Positions 10,830 through 22,330 of a DNA stretch of 64,000 nucleotides are shown one piece after another. Origin of the DNA: Hydrangea macrophylla (Eukaryota > Streptophyta > Magnoliopsida > Cornales > Hydrangeaceae); the NCBI GenBank assembly GCA_033977485.1, contig CM066995.1, positions 47,057,162 to 47,121,161 on the forward strand, written 5' to 3'. The notes under the pieces are model-generated. The model was not told where the DNA came from, did no database searches, and saw nothing but the letters and a program-made list of their open reading frames with translations. The translations under genes and the position numbers were made by a program. Within the stretch, counting starts at the first letter, position 1. Each line of letters starts with the position of its first letter.

Positions 10830-11113
10830 ACATCCGCTCAGGATGCCCGGGCATGCCGTTTCCTTGCCGACTGTGAGTCCCCTCCACCCGAAGTTCCTCC
10901 GGAGATCACGTCGATTTGCCCGAGGGGTTGTGGCGGCTCAGGCACTCGGGCATCTTGCCGAGGTTGCCTATCTGCCGCGACAAACTCGGTGAGGTGCCCT
11001 TGTTTGATCAACTTCTTGATGGCAATCATAAGCTTTAAAAAGTCCTCCCTGTCGTGGCCATGGTCTTTATGGTAACGGCAGAATTTGTCTTGGTTTCTCT
11101 TCCTGGACGGGCT
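10830..11113 (-). pseudogene. Gag C-terminal part of element A with a nucleocapsid-type zinc knuckle
   Basis: This piece is the continuation of the gag frame from 58807, separated by element B. It encodes CRYHKDHGHDREDF (about 11075-11030), the C-x2-H-x4-H type motif usual in Tat-type Gag proteins, followed by a glutamine/proline/glycine-rich tail ending with stops near 10837. The frame joins cleanly with 58807 when B and one TSD copy are left out. Confidence 0.75.
11109..11113. repeat. Target-site duplication of element B, left copy (GGGCT)
   Basis: GGGCT here and GTGCT at 58807-58811: four of five bases match, consistent with one later mutation. Gag frame continuity supports this boundary. 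Confidence 0.75.
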
Positions 11114-11304
11114 TGTAGACACCCCAATTTTGACCAAATGTCGAGTTAAGGGGAGTGTTACCTCCGAATCCGATGATGAAAATGTTCGGCTAATCTAGGA
11201 CTTTCAAAGATGATTCAAGCTCTTCGAAAGACTCTCCAACCTAAACGAAAAGTAAAAAAGAAAGAAAAAAGGAAAAAAGAGGCAGAACGACACTTGAGCT
11301 AATT

Positions 11305-11560
11305 TGCGGCAGTCACAGGTTGTCGCTGCGGCACTCCCTGACCACCGGACCGGCAGTCGGTGAGAATCGCACCGGCAGTCCCCAACTGCCGTCAGTTCAT
11401 ATCAAGTGCCATTAAAAAGTAATTTCCAAAAAAAGCGGCAGTCCCTAGAGTTGTCGGCGGCATTCATGGAGTGCCGCAACGACATTCATGGAGTACCGTA
11501 CGGCGGCCACTGAATGACGTTTCGGCATTCAGCGCGTGCCACTTCCATCTCCATTGAGTA
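11305..11560 (+). promoter_or_regulatory. GCGGCA/TGCCGC hairpin module in the LTR of B
   Basis: Repeated short inverted copies of GCGGCAGT/ACTGCCG and GGCATTCA/TGAATGCC lie 110-370 bp upstream of the TATA box. The same sort of module occurs in LTRs of C and F and upstream of both antisense genes of B. The function is unknown; position suggests an upstream promoter element or a hairpin. Confidence 0.5.
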
Positions 11561-11671
11561 CCGCATTTTTGTAATAGCCAGCTATAGTACAACACATTTT
11601 ATACCACCAAAGGACAGTCTGAATTAGGGTTTTCTGCTCTGAAATGACTGAAATACCCCTTTAAATTTGTC

Positions 11672-11679
11672 TATAAATA
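11672..11679 (+). promoter_or_regulatory. LTR promoter TATA box, element B 5' LTR
   Basis: TATAAATA within GTCTATAAATAGAGGATG. Conserved at 56721-56728 in the 3' LTR. Probable U3/R boundary region for the genomic transcript. Confidence 0.6.
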
Positions 11680-13762
11680 GAGGATGAATATCCTCTTACA
11701 AGGGGTGGGAATTTTCTTTGAATCTAGAGGTTGTATTAGTTCTCCATATCCTAAAACTTTCAAAATTTCTTCTCTAAACACAATTAGAAGTGAGTTTTAG
11801 AAGAGTTAAAGAGGGTGGAAAGCTTGATTAGTCTTTGGAAGTTATTCAAAATCATAAAGTTGAGGATATTTTGGAGGTAAAACTTTAAGTTAATTAGTCT
11901 TAATTATATTCTAATCACAAATATACCTAGAGTCCATAAATTTTCTTTTTCTCTTCCTTTTAATCTTTGAGATTCATAATACTCTCAATGTCTTACTTGA
12001 CTCCTTAGATTTGAAATCCTTTAATTCTTTTGTAAGCTCATGATTTTCAAGCAGATTGAAGTTGATATTAGTACACTTGATTAATAAATCTAAACCTATT
12101 TTCATGGTTTAGGTTTGTTATGTTTAGGTCTCATGTAATTTCTCCATATTTCATTGAGACATCCAAGATATGAATATAGTTAGTCTCCCATGACCATCAA
12201 ATGGTAGGAGAGGTAGTGTGGTCCAAGCCAAAATCCATGGCTCATGGATGAAATTAATCAACAAAGTTGCATTTGATAAATGATGTAGTGAGTTCACAAT
12301 CTGTTTTTGATCATAGATTTTTAGTTAAACATCGAATCGTTGAAACTGAATGAAACCAATGGGAAAGTGTCTATAACTCAAAGTTCTACCACTACAATTT
12401 TTGTTTTAAGGAGTTTTCATGTTTAGAGTGGTTTGGTCAAGGGTTTTGAGGAACAACTACAATCTATCCAGAGTTTCAGAACAGTAACAGCTTTTTGAAA
12501 CAAGAAATTAGAGCCTTAACCAAATATTCTTGACCCCAAATAAAATTTTCTAAGTAGTTTAATGTATTAGGAGGATACCCTAAAAAGACCAAAGCATTTC
12601 TGATTTTTTACTAGTTTTAGAAAATCATACAAAACTCCAGACGGCGAGTTGTAAGTCCTTGAGTGATGTCTAGTTTTTGTCTAATTTCCGGAGATCTAAC
12701 CGTTCAAACCTCGATTTTCTTTTTGGGTTAGAAACTAGACTCACAGAGGTTTCTTGTGTCCAAGAATCACTGACATCAAACCATTAGAAGCATCCCTTTT
12801 ATTTCCTTGAAGTTTGGGTCTACTTGCTGAAATTTTAGTACTCTGGAATAGTTTTTGATATATCTTTTGAATAATGGTCCAAATGACTTTTCTATGACCT
12901 AGGGATCAAACCATGTTTTAATAATGATTAGTTAAGGTTAAATTCAAAGTTAATCTAAATCACTGAGTATTTCATAATTTATTCTTGTTCATGTACATAT
13001 TCATCCATGTGGCTTGATGCTTGTAATTAGAACTTCTTTGCTTTAGATTTAATTACATTCGATAGATTCAAGCTAGAAGTCTAGGATTGTTATTTAAGAT
13101 CCAACTTTATATCTTGTATATCATGTGGACTAACCCTTTGTTTTTTAGCGCTATAAAGGTATGATTTCTTGAACTCCTCTTTAGTTCATTTTAATTTCTT
13201 GATTTTATCGATTTTTTGACTTAATGTGCGACACCTTAGAATTAGGTTTTGCCTTTATGTGAATATATGTGATTAGAGATTTTTTCTTAGGTTTTATTTT
13301 CTATTTGTATGCATTACACATTTAATATTCGTGGCATGGATCCCGGGTAAGTTCTATAGTCCCCTATTTGCATATCATATTGCTTGCTACTTGAATTATG
13401 TGATTTTTGAATGATATTTTATCACTTGTAATCTTACACCCTTTTAGGCATGCTTTTGTAATGTATATTTATACACATGTATTAGTTGAGGACATGCTTA
13501 GATTATTAATTTGATTAAAATGATGTTAAGTAGAGGCCTATCGTAAGATAGAATGAGAGGGGGTGTTTTAGTCCGATGGGCTTCTTCCTCTCTCATTCCA
13601 TAATTCCCGGACCTAGAAAATTTCTAGGTTCTTAAAAGATCAGCTTGCTTTAAAATGATTTCTTAATTTTCCTTTTAAAATTAAGTGGCGACTCTTGGTA
13701 TGAAATTTGGAAAAAATTTTAGAATTAAAAAGTTGTGGGCCCAAATGCCGGTATCCACAATC

Positions 13763-13789
13763 TGGCGACTCTGCTGGGGATCGAACCCA
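13763..13789 (+). other. Primer-binding site for tRNA-Arg, element B
   Basis: TGGCGACTCTGCTGGGGA followed by TCGAACCCA, three bases after the LTR. From memory of plant tRNA-Arg (ACG-type) this is complementary to its 3' acceptor stem and T arm with at most one or two mismatches. The same site follows the LTRs of C and D. tRNA-Arg priming is typical of Ogre elements. Confidence 0.85.
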
Positions 13790-14957
13790 GAATCTCTAGT
13801 TTCGCAGACCAGAATTCTGATTTTGGGTTCACTTGAGGATTAGACTTGAAAAACATCCTTTTAATCAAATTGATTAATCTTTGTGTGCCTGTTGCATTTC
13901 ACTTGCATGTCCAGCCAGTCGATTGCACGGAACTATGACCTTGGAGGCTCGGGATAACCCCGTCGGTCAAGCCATCATGGGACTGTGTGATGACCCTTGA
14001 TCTCGTACCATGTGTTGGTATATGAAGCATCCTATCGGATGTGTGTCAAGGGTCCCTTATTTGACCAAAACCCAGCCTTTGCATGATAGTTTCTATAGAA
14101 CCTTTTAATCTTAGGGAAGTCAATTCTTGATTAGGGTTATGTGCTAGGGAGTTTTGTATGCCCGGAAGGGATTACTTGAGATGATGACGATGCTCACTTA
14201 ATACGAGATATGTAAATTCTTAATCGCTTTCGAGCAATTCCTCTTCATGTCCCATAACATTTGGGAATATGTTAGATTTTGATTATAAGATTACATCTCT
14301 TATATCATGTTTAGCTAAGCATCATTGACCTTGTATGTATCCGAATTCATGGAAAGTACGGTGATAATCCGATCATGTGATCCTTCTACCCGAAGAATTT
14401 TAAATCCAACTTTGAAAGCAAACAGATTTTTGCCATCTTTATCGCTTTTTCAAAAAGAATCTTTGGAGTTCACCTTTTGATTAAAGCTCCAAACTAATCA
14501 CTGTTAAGTTATATTTTCACATGATCATCTTCTAAGGAAAAATCCAAAAATTTTGGGAATTGTTTTTTTGAAAGATCTCACCATTTAAAGAAATACTTTT
14601 CAAATGAATTTCGAAATTTTTTTAATATCCAACCTTTGAGGGGATAGTGAAGATCACAATGAAAGGAGAAGTTGCCGCACTTGACATGGGTGAGGAATTT
14701 ATGTGTTTATATGTTTTATGTGTTAGGATTAGATTTTATTTTTTTGTTTCTTTAGCATATAGAGTAGGCACACACGCACACATGCGTTGCATCCGTGTGA
14801 CATATGAACCGTCCGTAAAAAGGGTTTTGCTTTACCAAGTGTATTTCAAAACAAAAAATATATATATGCAACCAAAGGAAGCGAATAAAAATTTTTTTTA
14901 AAGAGAAAGTTAAACCTTTTTGTAGGGGTAAAAATAGCATCAAGTTCAGATCCAACC
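13790..14957 (+). other. 5' leader of element B
   Basis: About 1.2 kb of untranslated leader. It is largely collinear with the leader of D (43616-44809), for example GATTGCACGGAACTATGACC and CGGAACTATGACCTTGGAGG near 13925-13950. I see no long ORF; a short open stretch at 14647-14901 has no recognisable domain. It may hold packaging and dimerisation signals. Confidence 0.5.
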
Positions 14958-16780
14958 TTGTTTAGGAGTCCCACAGCAAGGCTAGTAAGAAGAGAAGACA
15001 CTGAAATGGCAGAGGAAAGGAACAATGGGGAAGTAGCGGAGTTGAGAACGCTGGTGGAACAGCAAGCAGAGCAAATGAGGCGGCAGGTCAAAAATATGAA
15101 CCGTATGATTGGAATAATAGAAGCACTGAATCGCCAACCACCACCTGTAATTCCGCCGGTTATGGACCCACCTCTGGGGGGAGGGGAAGGAGATTGGTTT
15201 AATGATTAGGAGGCACAATGGACTGCTACGCTACGGGCCAACAGGAAAGGGAGAAAGTTGAGAAAGAGAGGCTACTAACCGAGAAGATATATAAGCTGGA
15301 AAGGGTAAAGCGCAAGGCCCAGGGAATTGACACATATTTGCTGGAACTAGAAGGTTTATATGATGGGGTTTGTGAAGTACTGCCTGCCGGATTCAAAATG
15401 CCATTCTTTGACAAGTTTGATGGAACTAGAAACCCTCAGAGTCATATCCGAATATGCATAGGCACCTTTCAGCCAAGTGGTTTGAGCACAACCATGATGG
15501 CCGTCTTGTTCCAGCAGACATTAACTGGAGCCGCACTATCATGGTACCTTACATTAGAGCCAAGCAAGACGCAGATCTGGGAAGAAGTTGTCAAGTCGTT
15601 CGTAGCCCAATACGAGTACAATCAAGACTTGGACGTTACTATCAGGGATCTAGAGATTACCAGGCAGGGTAATAAGGAGTATTTCGCTGAGTACTTGAGC
15701 CGTTGGAGAGGGAAGGCGGCTAAAATGGTCCATAGGCCTACCGAAAAAGAACAAATTCGGATGCTGATGAAGAATCTCCAACCTATTTACCAAGAGAAAA
15801 TGAGATTTCAGTCGATCAATACTTTTGCTGAAGTATTTGATGTAGGGACTTGAATCGAAGATACGATCCAAGAGGGAGTGATAGAGAAGGAGGAACAGCC
15901 AAATTGGTACAGAAGGCCGAACTATGGGTCCAATGGAGGACAATCAGGGGGTTACTCTGGCCCCACCGATGTCAACGCACTGAACGAGTCGAAGAGGAAA
16001 TTTGACATAACACCAAGGAGAGGGGGGGACAAACCACCAAGAAAATTATCAGATCTGGGAGTATCACTGTCAACCGCTCTCGATAGGCTGTTAGCAAAAG
16101 GGCATCTCCGTCAGTTGGAACCTCAACCTCTACCGAATCCGCCTCCGCCAGGTTTTCAAGGGGATCTCTTTTGTAAATTTCACCAACAGAAGGGCCACTC
16201 AACGGATCAGTGCATGAGATTAAGGCACGAAATCCAAGATCTTATTGATAATAAGGTGATATCGGAAATGTCTGCCAGAGCTCCAAATGTCACAAGAAAT
16301 CCACTACCAAACCACCATGATGTACCACCACCGCAAGGCTTCTATTTCTTGGGGATAGAAGAAACCATCTTCGATCCATCTAGGCTAATCACTAAGGCTA
16401 GGACACCAAGAAGGCCTTATCAACTACTAGAGGATCTGACAGTCTGTACTTTGGAGGGTGCTTCAAAGGGACAATCAGTAAGATGTGAAGAGGAAATGGC
16501 AGAACAGATGGATTGGTGGGTTCAAGAAACTAACAATATAGATCAGACAGAGGATGATTTGTGGTACAAGAGTGATGAAGAAGTGGGAACCAAAAACGAG
16601 AGTTTAGAAAGAGTTTCAGAGGCTGACAATTTGTGGGTGAGAGGAGAAGTCAGACATTTAACCCAGTCGGGCAGACACTTCAAGCCACACGAGCTAGAGG
16701 AAGATCACCTGGAGAGGGATCTAGACAAGAGAAAAGGAAAAATGGATGAAGAAGCAGAGGAAGACAGTGTCCTGAAATAA
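14958..16780 (+). pseudogene. Gag of element B
   Basis: Structural capsid/nucleocapsid protein. The order is an N-terminal acidic/glutamine-rich coiled segment (about 15000-15110), the retrotransposon gag core (about 15330-15850; FKMPFFDKFDGTRNPQSH, then GAALSWYLTLEPSKTQIWEE and YNQDLDVTIRDLE), and a knuckle-like CKFHQQKGHSTDQC at about 16170-16212, followed by an acidic tail to a TAA at 16778. It is collinear with the intact 535-residue Gag of D. Two stops break it: TAG at 15207 and TGA at 15851 (before IEDT). Confidence 0.88.
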
Positions 16781-17370
16781 TTGAAGAAAACTCAGGCTAA
16801 CATCACTATTTGGGGTTTGCTGATCGCTTCCAAATGCCATAGGCAGGTAGTCTTGGATGCCTTAATTAAGTCAGATGTTTCCATTAACATGACCCTGGCA
16901 GATCTTATAGGGTTGATCGGCAAAATTCTGGCCCTAGTTATCACATTCTCTTCAGATGACGTCCCCCTAAAAGGGTCTATTCATAACAAACCCCTATATG
17001 TCACCGTCGAATGCTTGCAAAACACCGTGCTTGCTTGACTGGTTGACAATGGATTAGCTCTGAACGTATGTCCGTTTCGAACGGCTAAGCGAATGGGTCA
17101 GATGAGTCAACATTCATCTAGTCATAACAAAGGGTGAGGGCATATGATAATACCCAGAGGACGGTCATGGGGATTGTTTTTCTCAATCTCACTGTCGGTC
17201 TTGTAAACAAAGAAGCTGAATTCCAGGTCATTGACATTCCTACTTCCTTCAACCTGCTGCTAGGGAGGCCATGGTTGGATAGTTTGGGTGCTATACCATC
17301 GACAATCCACCAGAAGATTAAATGTGTCTGGGAGAACACGGTCTGTGATATCCTCAGGGATAGTTAGGTT
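16781..17370 (+). pseudogene. Protease of element B
   Basis: Aspartic protease region. The active-site segment reads LVDNGLALNVCPF (about 17038-17076), preceded by an in-frame TGA that looks like a mutated CGA. Related Ogre-like plant elements often have DNGS at this place rather than DTGS. The C-terminal retropepsin part is present: FQVIDIPTSFNLLLGRPWL (about 17221-17275). A stop near 17137 and a frameshift separate the two halves. Confidence 0.75.
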
Positions 17371-17373
17371 CAG

Positions 17374-17712
17374 TTGTTTGAAGCATCATCAAGCATACCG
17401 ATTTTAGAACTTCAGTTGCAAGATGAGGAAGCAGACTTGGGAGGGTTTGTGTTCATTAACATGATGGAAGGTGAGAAGCCAAGAAAGTTCCTGCCACTTT
17501 ACTTTTATCAGTATGCAAGCCCGTTGGTCGTAGGGATCATGAAGAAAATGGGTTTCTTTCCAGGTATGGGACTGGGGAAGAATCATCAGGGTCTACCAGA
17601 GTTTCTAAAGATCCTTACTCAGACTAACACTAATGGCTTGGGCTATCAACCATCCAAGAAGGAGTTGAAGGAAAAGAAAAAGGCCGCCGATGTGCCAATG
17701 ACTCCGTATTAG
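17374..17712 (+). pseudogene. G-patch-containing segment after protease, element B
   Basis: The ORF carries MKKMGFFPGMGLGKNHQGL (about 17539-17595), with TNTNGLGYQPSKKELKEKKK further on. The spaced glycines and the aromatic residue match the G-patch fold, an RNA-binding module that also follows the protease in some retroviruses and plant retrotransposons. It is separated from the protease frame by a single TAG at 17365. No counterpart is seen in D, which lacks the whole protease part. Confidence 0.7.
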
Positions 17713-18513
17713 AAAACGCTCAATGGGTGCTTTGTGAAAGAGGGTGAGGATTTCCCTTTTTGTGGCTTTCCAGAACCATGGGTAGATCAGAATGACAATT
17801 GTTTGAAGTCAGGGTTTGAAATTTTCTTCCCCCACGAATTCACTGAGTATGAAGATCCGTACTTGCAGGTGCCTGTTAAGTCAGTTACTACTAAAGATTA
17901 GATTGGTGCGTTAGATGGCTCGGTCATGAAGAATCTGCTGGGCGAAGGGAGCACAGAAACTATGGAAACAGGTCATGAAAAAGCCAAAGAAAAATACGTT
18001 GAGGGTCTGGTTGAGGAGGCAGCAGAGAGTGAGGAAAATTGGGAGGGTCAACAGAAGACCGGTGAAGAAGAACCAGGAAAAGAAGAGATGGAAGAAATCA
18101 TAAAGATGGGGGATCAGGAAGAATGCTTCATCACTGACCTGGGAGGGGAAAGCAAGAGGGAATGGGTCTTTAAGTCTAGTAATGGGTATCCCCAACACTC
18201 GGAGTTTGTAATGGCCCAAATGAGGCATCTTTCGATTTCCATGTCTATTGTAATCACTCCCAAAAACAAGATTAATGAAAATATGACTAATTCTGCCTAC
18301 TCGAATGCACTTAATGAATGTGATGAATGTGATGATCATGAAATACCCATTGAATTACAAAAGGTAATTGAAAAAGAAAAAGAATCTGCATGTAAAATCA
18401 TCGAGGACACTCTAACAATTAATCTAGGAAACGAAAATAATCCTCAAAATGTCTTTATCGGCTCTACGCTTAGCAATGAAGAAAGCAAAGAATTAATCAA
18501 GCTATTAAATTAA
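17713..18513 (+). pseudogene. Acidic linker between protease/G-patch and RT, element B
   Basis: Starts FVKEGEDFPFCGFPEPWVD and FTEYEDPYLQVP (about 17735-17875), a region also preserved in D (46560-46680). It then becomes lysine/glutamate-rich (17926-18120), and ends with VFIGSTLSNEESKELIKLLN, the usual lead-in to RT. No known enzyme domain. A stop at 17899 breaks it. Confidence 0.6.
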
Positions 18514-19300
18514 TTTAAAGATGTTTTTGCATGGTTTTATAGTGATTTTCCAGGCATTGATTCGGAGATAGTCCAACATCATATCCCTCTCTTTCCTAAC
18601 TCTAGATCAATAAAACAAAAATTGAGGCGAATGAGGCCAGAATGGGCACTTAAGGTGAAAGAGGAAGTTGAAAAGCAGTTAGGGGCTGGATTCTTAATGG
18701 TCACTGAGTATCCAGAATGGATCGCCAACATCGTACCGATTCCGAAAAGGATGGTCGTGTTAGGGTTTGTGTTGATTTCTGATACTTAAACAAAGTAAGC
18801 CCTAAACATGATTTTCCCTTACCGCATATCGACGTCCTCGTTGATAACACCGCCAGGCACGAACTTCTGTCTTTTATGGATGGGTTCTTAGGTTATAACC
18901 AAATCCTCATGGCACCCGAAAGACAGGGAAAAGACCACTTTCATCATGCCGTGGGGGACATATTGCTATAGGATAATGCCATTTGGCCTTAAGAATGCAG
19001 GATTAACTTATCAACGGGCCGCTACTACGCTGTTGCACGACATGATCCATAAGGTGGTAGAGGTATATGTGGACGATATGATTGTAAAATCTAAGGAAAG
19101 AAGAGGTCACTTGGAAGAGTTAAGAAAATTCTTCGGGAGGTTGAGGGAATTCAGAATGAGGCTGAACTCGCAGAAGTGTACCTTCGGGTTCACCACCAGA
19201 AAGCTGTTAGGGTTCCTTATCACTCAGAGGGGAATAGAAGCTATCGTCGAAATGCATCTGCCTAAGAGTGAAAAAGAGCTGAGGGGGTTTCCTGGGTAGA
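18514..19300 (+). pseudogene. Reverse transcriptase of element B
   Basis: Visible RT blocks: FKDVFAWFYSDFPGID, IANIVPIPK, then in the shifted frame GRVRVCVDF and FMDGFLGYNQI (about 18875-18907), MPFGLKNAGLTYQRA (from 18976), and the catalytic YVDD at 19066-19077. A missing A near 18747 shifts the frame, an extra A near 18921 restores it, and a TGA replaces a probable arginine codon near 18780. A block of a few residues after RGIEA (about 19240) appears deleted, and another single-base shift follows near 19285. Confidence 0.88.
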
Positions 19301-19699
19301 ATGCAGTTCATAAGTCGTTTCATCTCAAAACTCACCCTGACTTGCGACCCGTTGTTCAAATTGCTCAAAAAAGGAGAGAAGTTTGAATGGGATAACCTGT
19401 GTCAACAGGCCTTCAATAAAATCAAAACCTACCTCCAAAACCCACCTGTCCTGTCACCACCCTCACCGGGGAGGCCTTTATTGATGTACCTTTCTGTGTT
19501 CGAGGATTTGATGAAATGTATGTTGGCCCAAGAAGGAGAAGAGGGGCATGTGGAAAAAGCCATTTATTATCTAAGCAAGAGGATGACCGGATACGAGCTG
19601 AAATACTCACCTTTAGAAAAAGCCTATTGGGCCCTAGTCTGGTGTAACCATCATCTGAGGCACTACATGTTGGCCTTTCCCGTTATCCTAATCTCCTGA
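19301..19699 (+). pseudogene. RNase H of element B
   Basis: Continues RT in the next frame: MQFISRFISKLTLTCDPLF, then RPLLMYLSVFEDLMKCMLAQ, AIYYLSKRMTGYELKYSP and LEKAYWALVW (19590-19640), the typical gypsy-type RNase H/connection pattern. A TGA at 19697 closes the frame; the element frame continues at 19700. Confidence 0.82.
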
Positions 19700-20500
19700 A
19701 TGGATCTACTCAAATACCTGTTCGAAAAACCTATCTTGACCAGTAGAATTTCCCGTTGGACCATGATGCTGGCCGAATTCGATATCAGATATGTCACTTC
19801 TAAATCTGTTAAAGGAAGAGCCGTTGCTGAATACCTAGCCGACCTTGCCATAGAATCTGAGGAGAAAGGGGAGTTCAAGTTTCCCGACGAAGGGGTAATG
19901 GAGTTGAAAGAGGATCTGTGGAAGATGTATTTCGATGGAGCTGCCAACCAACTAGGCTATGGGGTTGGAATCATCCACGTGGCACCTGATGGAACGCCTA
20001 CCCCGTTAGCCGTCAAGCTTAAGTATAAATCAACCAATACCACAGCCGAATACGAGGCTTGCATAGTCGAAATGGAGGCGGCATTGGCCCTAAAAGTCAA
20101 GAAAATTGATGTGTTCGAAGATTCTAATTTGATTATATCTCAAGTGCGAGGTGATTGGAGGGTGAAACACGAAAAGTTGAGACCCTACCACGATTATCTA
20201 GAGAGTCTAAAGGTACAATTCAAAAAGATATCATTTTACTACCTCCCCCGTGAAGAGAACCAGTTGGCCGATTTCCTAGCAACCTTGGCCTCAATGATAC
20301 AAATCCCTTCAGGAGTCACCATGATACCGTTATCCATAGAAATCAGAAACCAACCTTCGTTCGAGATGATCGCAATCATTGAAGAAGGAGGTGAGTTGCC
20401 TTGGTACGTGGATGTTTGGAATTTTATTAAGGAGAATACCCCGAGGGGGCTTCAGAGAAGGACAGAAAGGCAATCCGAAGGTTTTTCGTCCAATTTGTGA
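19700..20500 (+). pseudogene. Archaeal-like RNase H of element B
   Basis: Second RNase H, diagnostic for the Tat/Ogre clade. Catalytic carboxylates are recognisable: D in KMYFDGAANQ (about 19930), E in NTTAEYEACIVEMEAA (about 20040-20085), D in VFEDSNLIISQVRGDW (about 20115-20155), and the C-terminal EENQLADFLATLASM. It sits between the classical RNase H and integrase. A frame break follows near 20495. Confidence 0.85.
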
Positions 20501-20577
20501 TCTATGTAGATAAGTTGTGGAAGAAGTCGTATACCGGGTTCAATCTGGAGTGTTTATATGGAGGGGAGGCTTAGAGA

Positions 20578-21642
20578 ATGATGGAAGAGATACACGAAGG
20601 AGTCTGTGGACCCCACATGAATGGACATATGCTGGCAAAGAAGATAATTCAGCAAGGGTATTACTGGACCACTTTGGACAAGGACTACTATGAGTACATC
20701 AGAAGATGCCACAAGTGTCAGATCCATGCAAATCTGATGCATACTCCACCTTCCCAGCTCTATAGCATGACCACGCCGTGGCCTTTCTCTATTTGGGGCA
20801 TTGATATCATTGGTGAGATAGTTCCAAAGGCATCCAATGGACACCAATACATAATCGTGGCAATTGATTATTTCACCAAATGGGTAGAGGCGGCGTCATA
20901 TGCCACTTTGAAGGCTAAGGATGTGGTGAGCTTCATAGAAAAGAACATAATTTGCAGATATGGAGTCCCAAATGAGTTCATTTCGGACCATGGTAGCCAT
21001 TTCCAAGGAAAAGTTATCCCACTCCTAGAAAAGTACAAGATCACCCGCCATTAGTCTTCTCCCTACAGGCCTCAAACGAACGAAGCGGTAGAAGCGGCGA
21101 ATCAGAATGTTAAAGCAATCTTGGGGAAAATGACAGATACATACAAAGATTGGCACGAGAAGTTACCATTTGCATTATGGGGATACCACACCTCTGTAAG
21201 AACTTCCACGGGAGCTACGCCATACTCATTAGTTTACGTGATGGAAGCCGTTCTTCCAGTTGAGGTAGAAATACATTCTTTGAGAGTCTTGGCCGAGTGT
21301 GAAGTGACTGAGTTGGAATGGATATGGGGGAGGTATAAGGAACTAATATTGCTTGATGAGAAAAGGTTGGCTGCAATAAACCATACTCGGGGGTACTAAA
21401 AGAGGATAGCACGTGCTTTCAACAAAAAGGTCCGCCCAAGGAAGCTTGCTGAGGGTGACCTGGTGCTCAAAGAACTGAAAGTGCATGTTTACGACCCCAG
21501 AGGAAAATTCAAGCCCAACTGGGTCAGGCCATACATTATTAAGACTCTCATTTCCGGAGGAGCAGCCCATCTTATGTACCTAGACGGGGTTGAATTTAAA
21601 CAGCCAATTAACCTCGATCGCCTCAAAAAATATTTTGCTTGA
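20578..21642 (+). pseudogene. Integrase of element B
   Basis: The zinc-binding region contains HEGVCGPHMNGHMLA and CHKCQIH (20590-20725). The core shows all three catalytic acids: D in AIDYFTKW (about 20865), D in ISDHGSHF (codon 20986-20988), E in VEAAN (about 21092). The C-terminal domain runs through FNKKVRPRKLAEGDLVL to KKYFA and a TGA at 21640-21642. Stops after ITRH (21052-21054) and after HTRGY (about 21397) break it. No chromodomain follows. Confidence 0.88.
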
Positions 21643-22330
21643 AGACTTGTTTTTTTTTTTTAAAACCTCCTACCTTGATGAACTATGCTCGACCTGATTC
21701 CCACTAGGGGATGCGTAGGCAACCAGCTCGATTTGGTCATCAATAATCGCCCGAGTGGCACCTTCTGTCAAGTCTTAAAACGAACTACTACAGACCTGAT
21801 ACCCATTCGGGGATAAGTAGGCGGGTCCTCAAAAGCCCTCGGTCTATGAGAAACCCAAAAGAAAATCCCTATGCCAAACTAGGGGCAAACTCCCGTTTGC
21901 TCAGAATCACACCAAAGCCCCAAAACTAGGGGCAAACTCCGTTTGCTAAATCAAAAAGAACCTAGATAATATCTGAACCCGTCTCTGGATCTCCTGGTCG
22001 TCAAAATAAGTACTATAAAAGAACAAATGAGAATTCATGGTATAGGATGATTAAAGCTTCAAGCAAAGATTCAAAGCAAAGTGACAAAAGTCGAGAAGAG
22101 ATTTCGAAAGGGGGGATTTTCATAACTTAAAGATAAACTGAAAGAGTGAACACATTGATTGAACATGCTAAAACATTCTTTTCAAACATAAAACATTCAG
22201 AGGCGCAAGAAAGTAGACAGGATTGGTCAGAAATTTTGTAAAGTAAAACTTTTTCCTGTCTTACTTTATACATGTCTATAGAGTCTGTCTCTCAACCATG
22301 GTCTGAATCTGCAAGAGGTACTCATTAGTA
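21643..22330 (+). other. Post-integrase non-coding block of B with paired motifs
   Basis: Contains two copies of a GACCTGATTCCC...GGGGATGCGTAGGC motif (21692-21724 and 21793-21825) and two GGGGCAAAC...GTTTGC hairpins (21881-21901, 21928-21947) whose first half copies the polypurine tract core. Both motif types recur in C and D at the equivalent place. The remainder is A-rich with no visible gene. Confidence 0.55.

Larger units (their letters stand above)
11114..13759 (+). mobile_element. Element B 5' LTR
   Basis: 2646 bp, TGTAGACACC...TATCCACA, matching 56162-58806. It contains a GC-rich hairpin module at 11305-11560, a TATA box at 11672, and near the end the block GGTGTTTTAGTCCG shared with LTRs of D and F and, in part, C. 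Confidence 0.93.

Noticed and set aside
13763..13789. tRNA-Arg gene fragment
   Set aside because: Only the 3' acceptor/T-arm complement is present and it sits three bases after an LTR; it is a primer-binding site. Same for 43589 and 35014.
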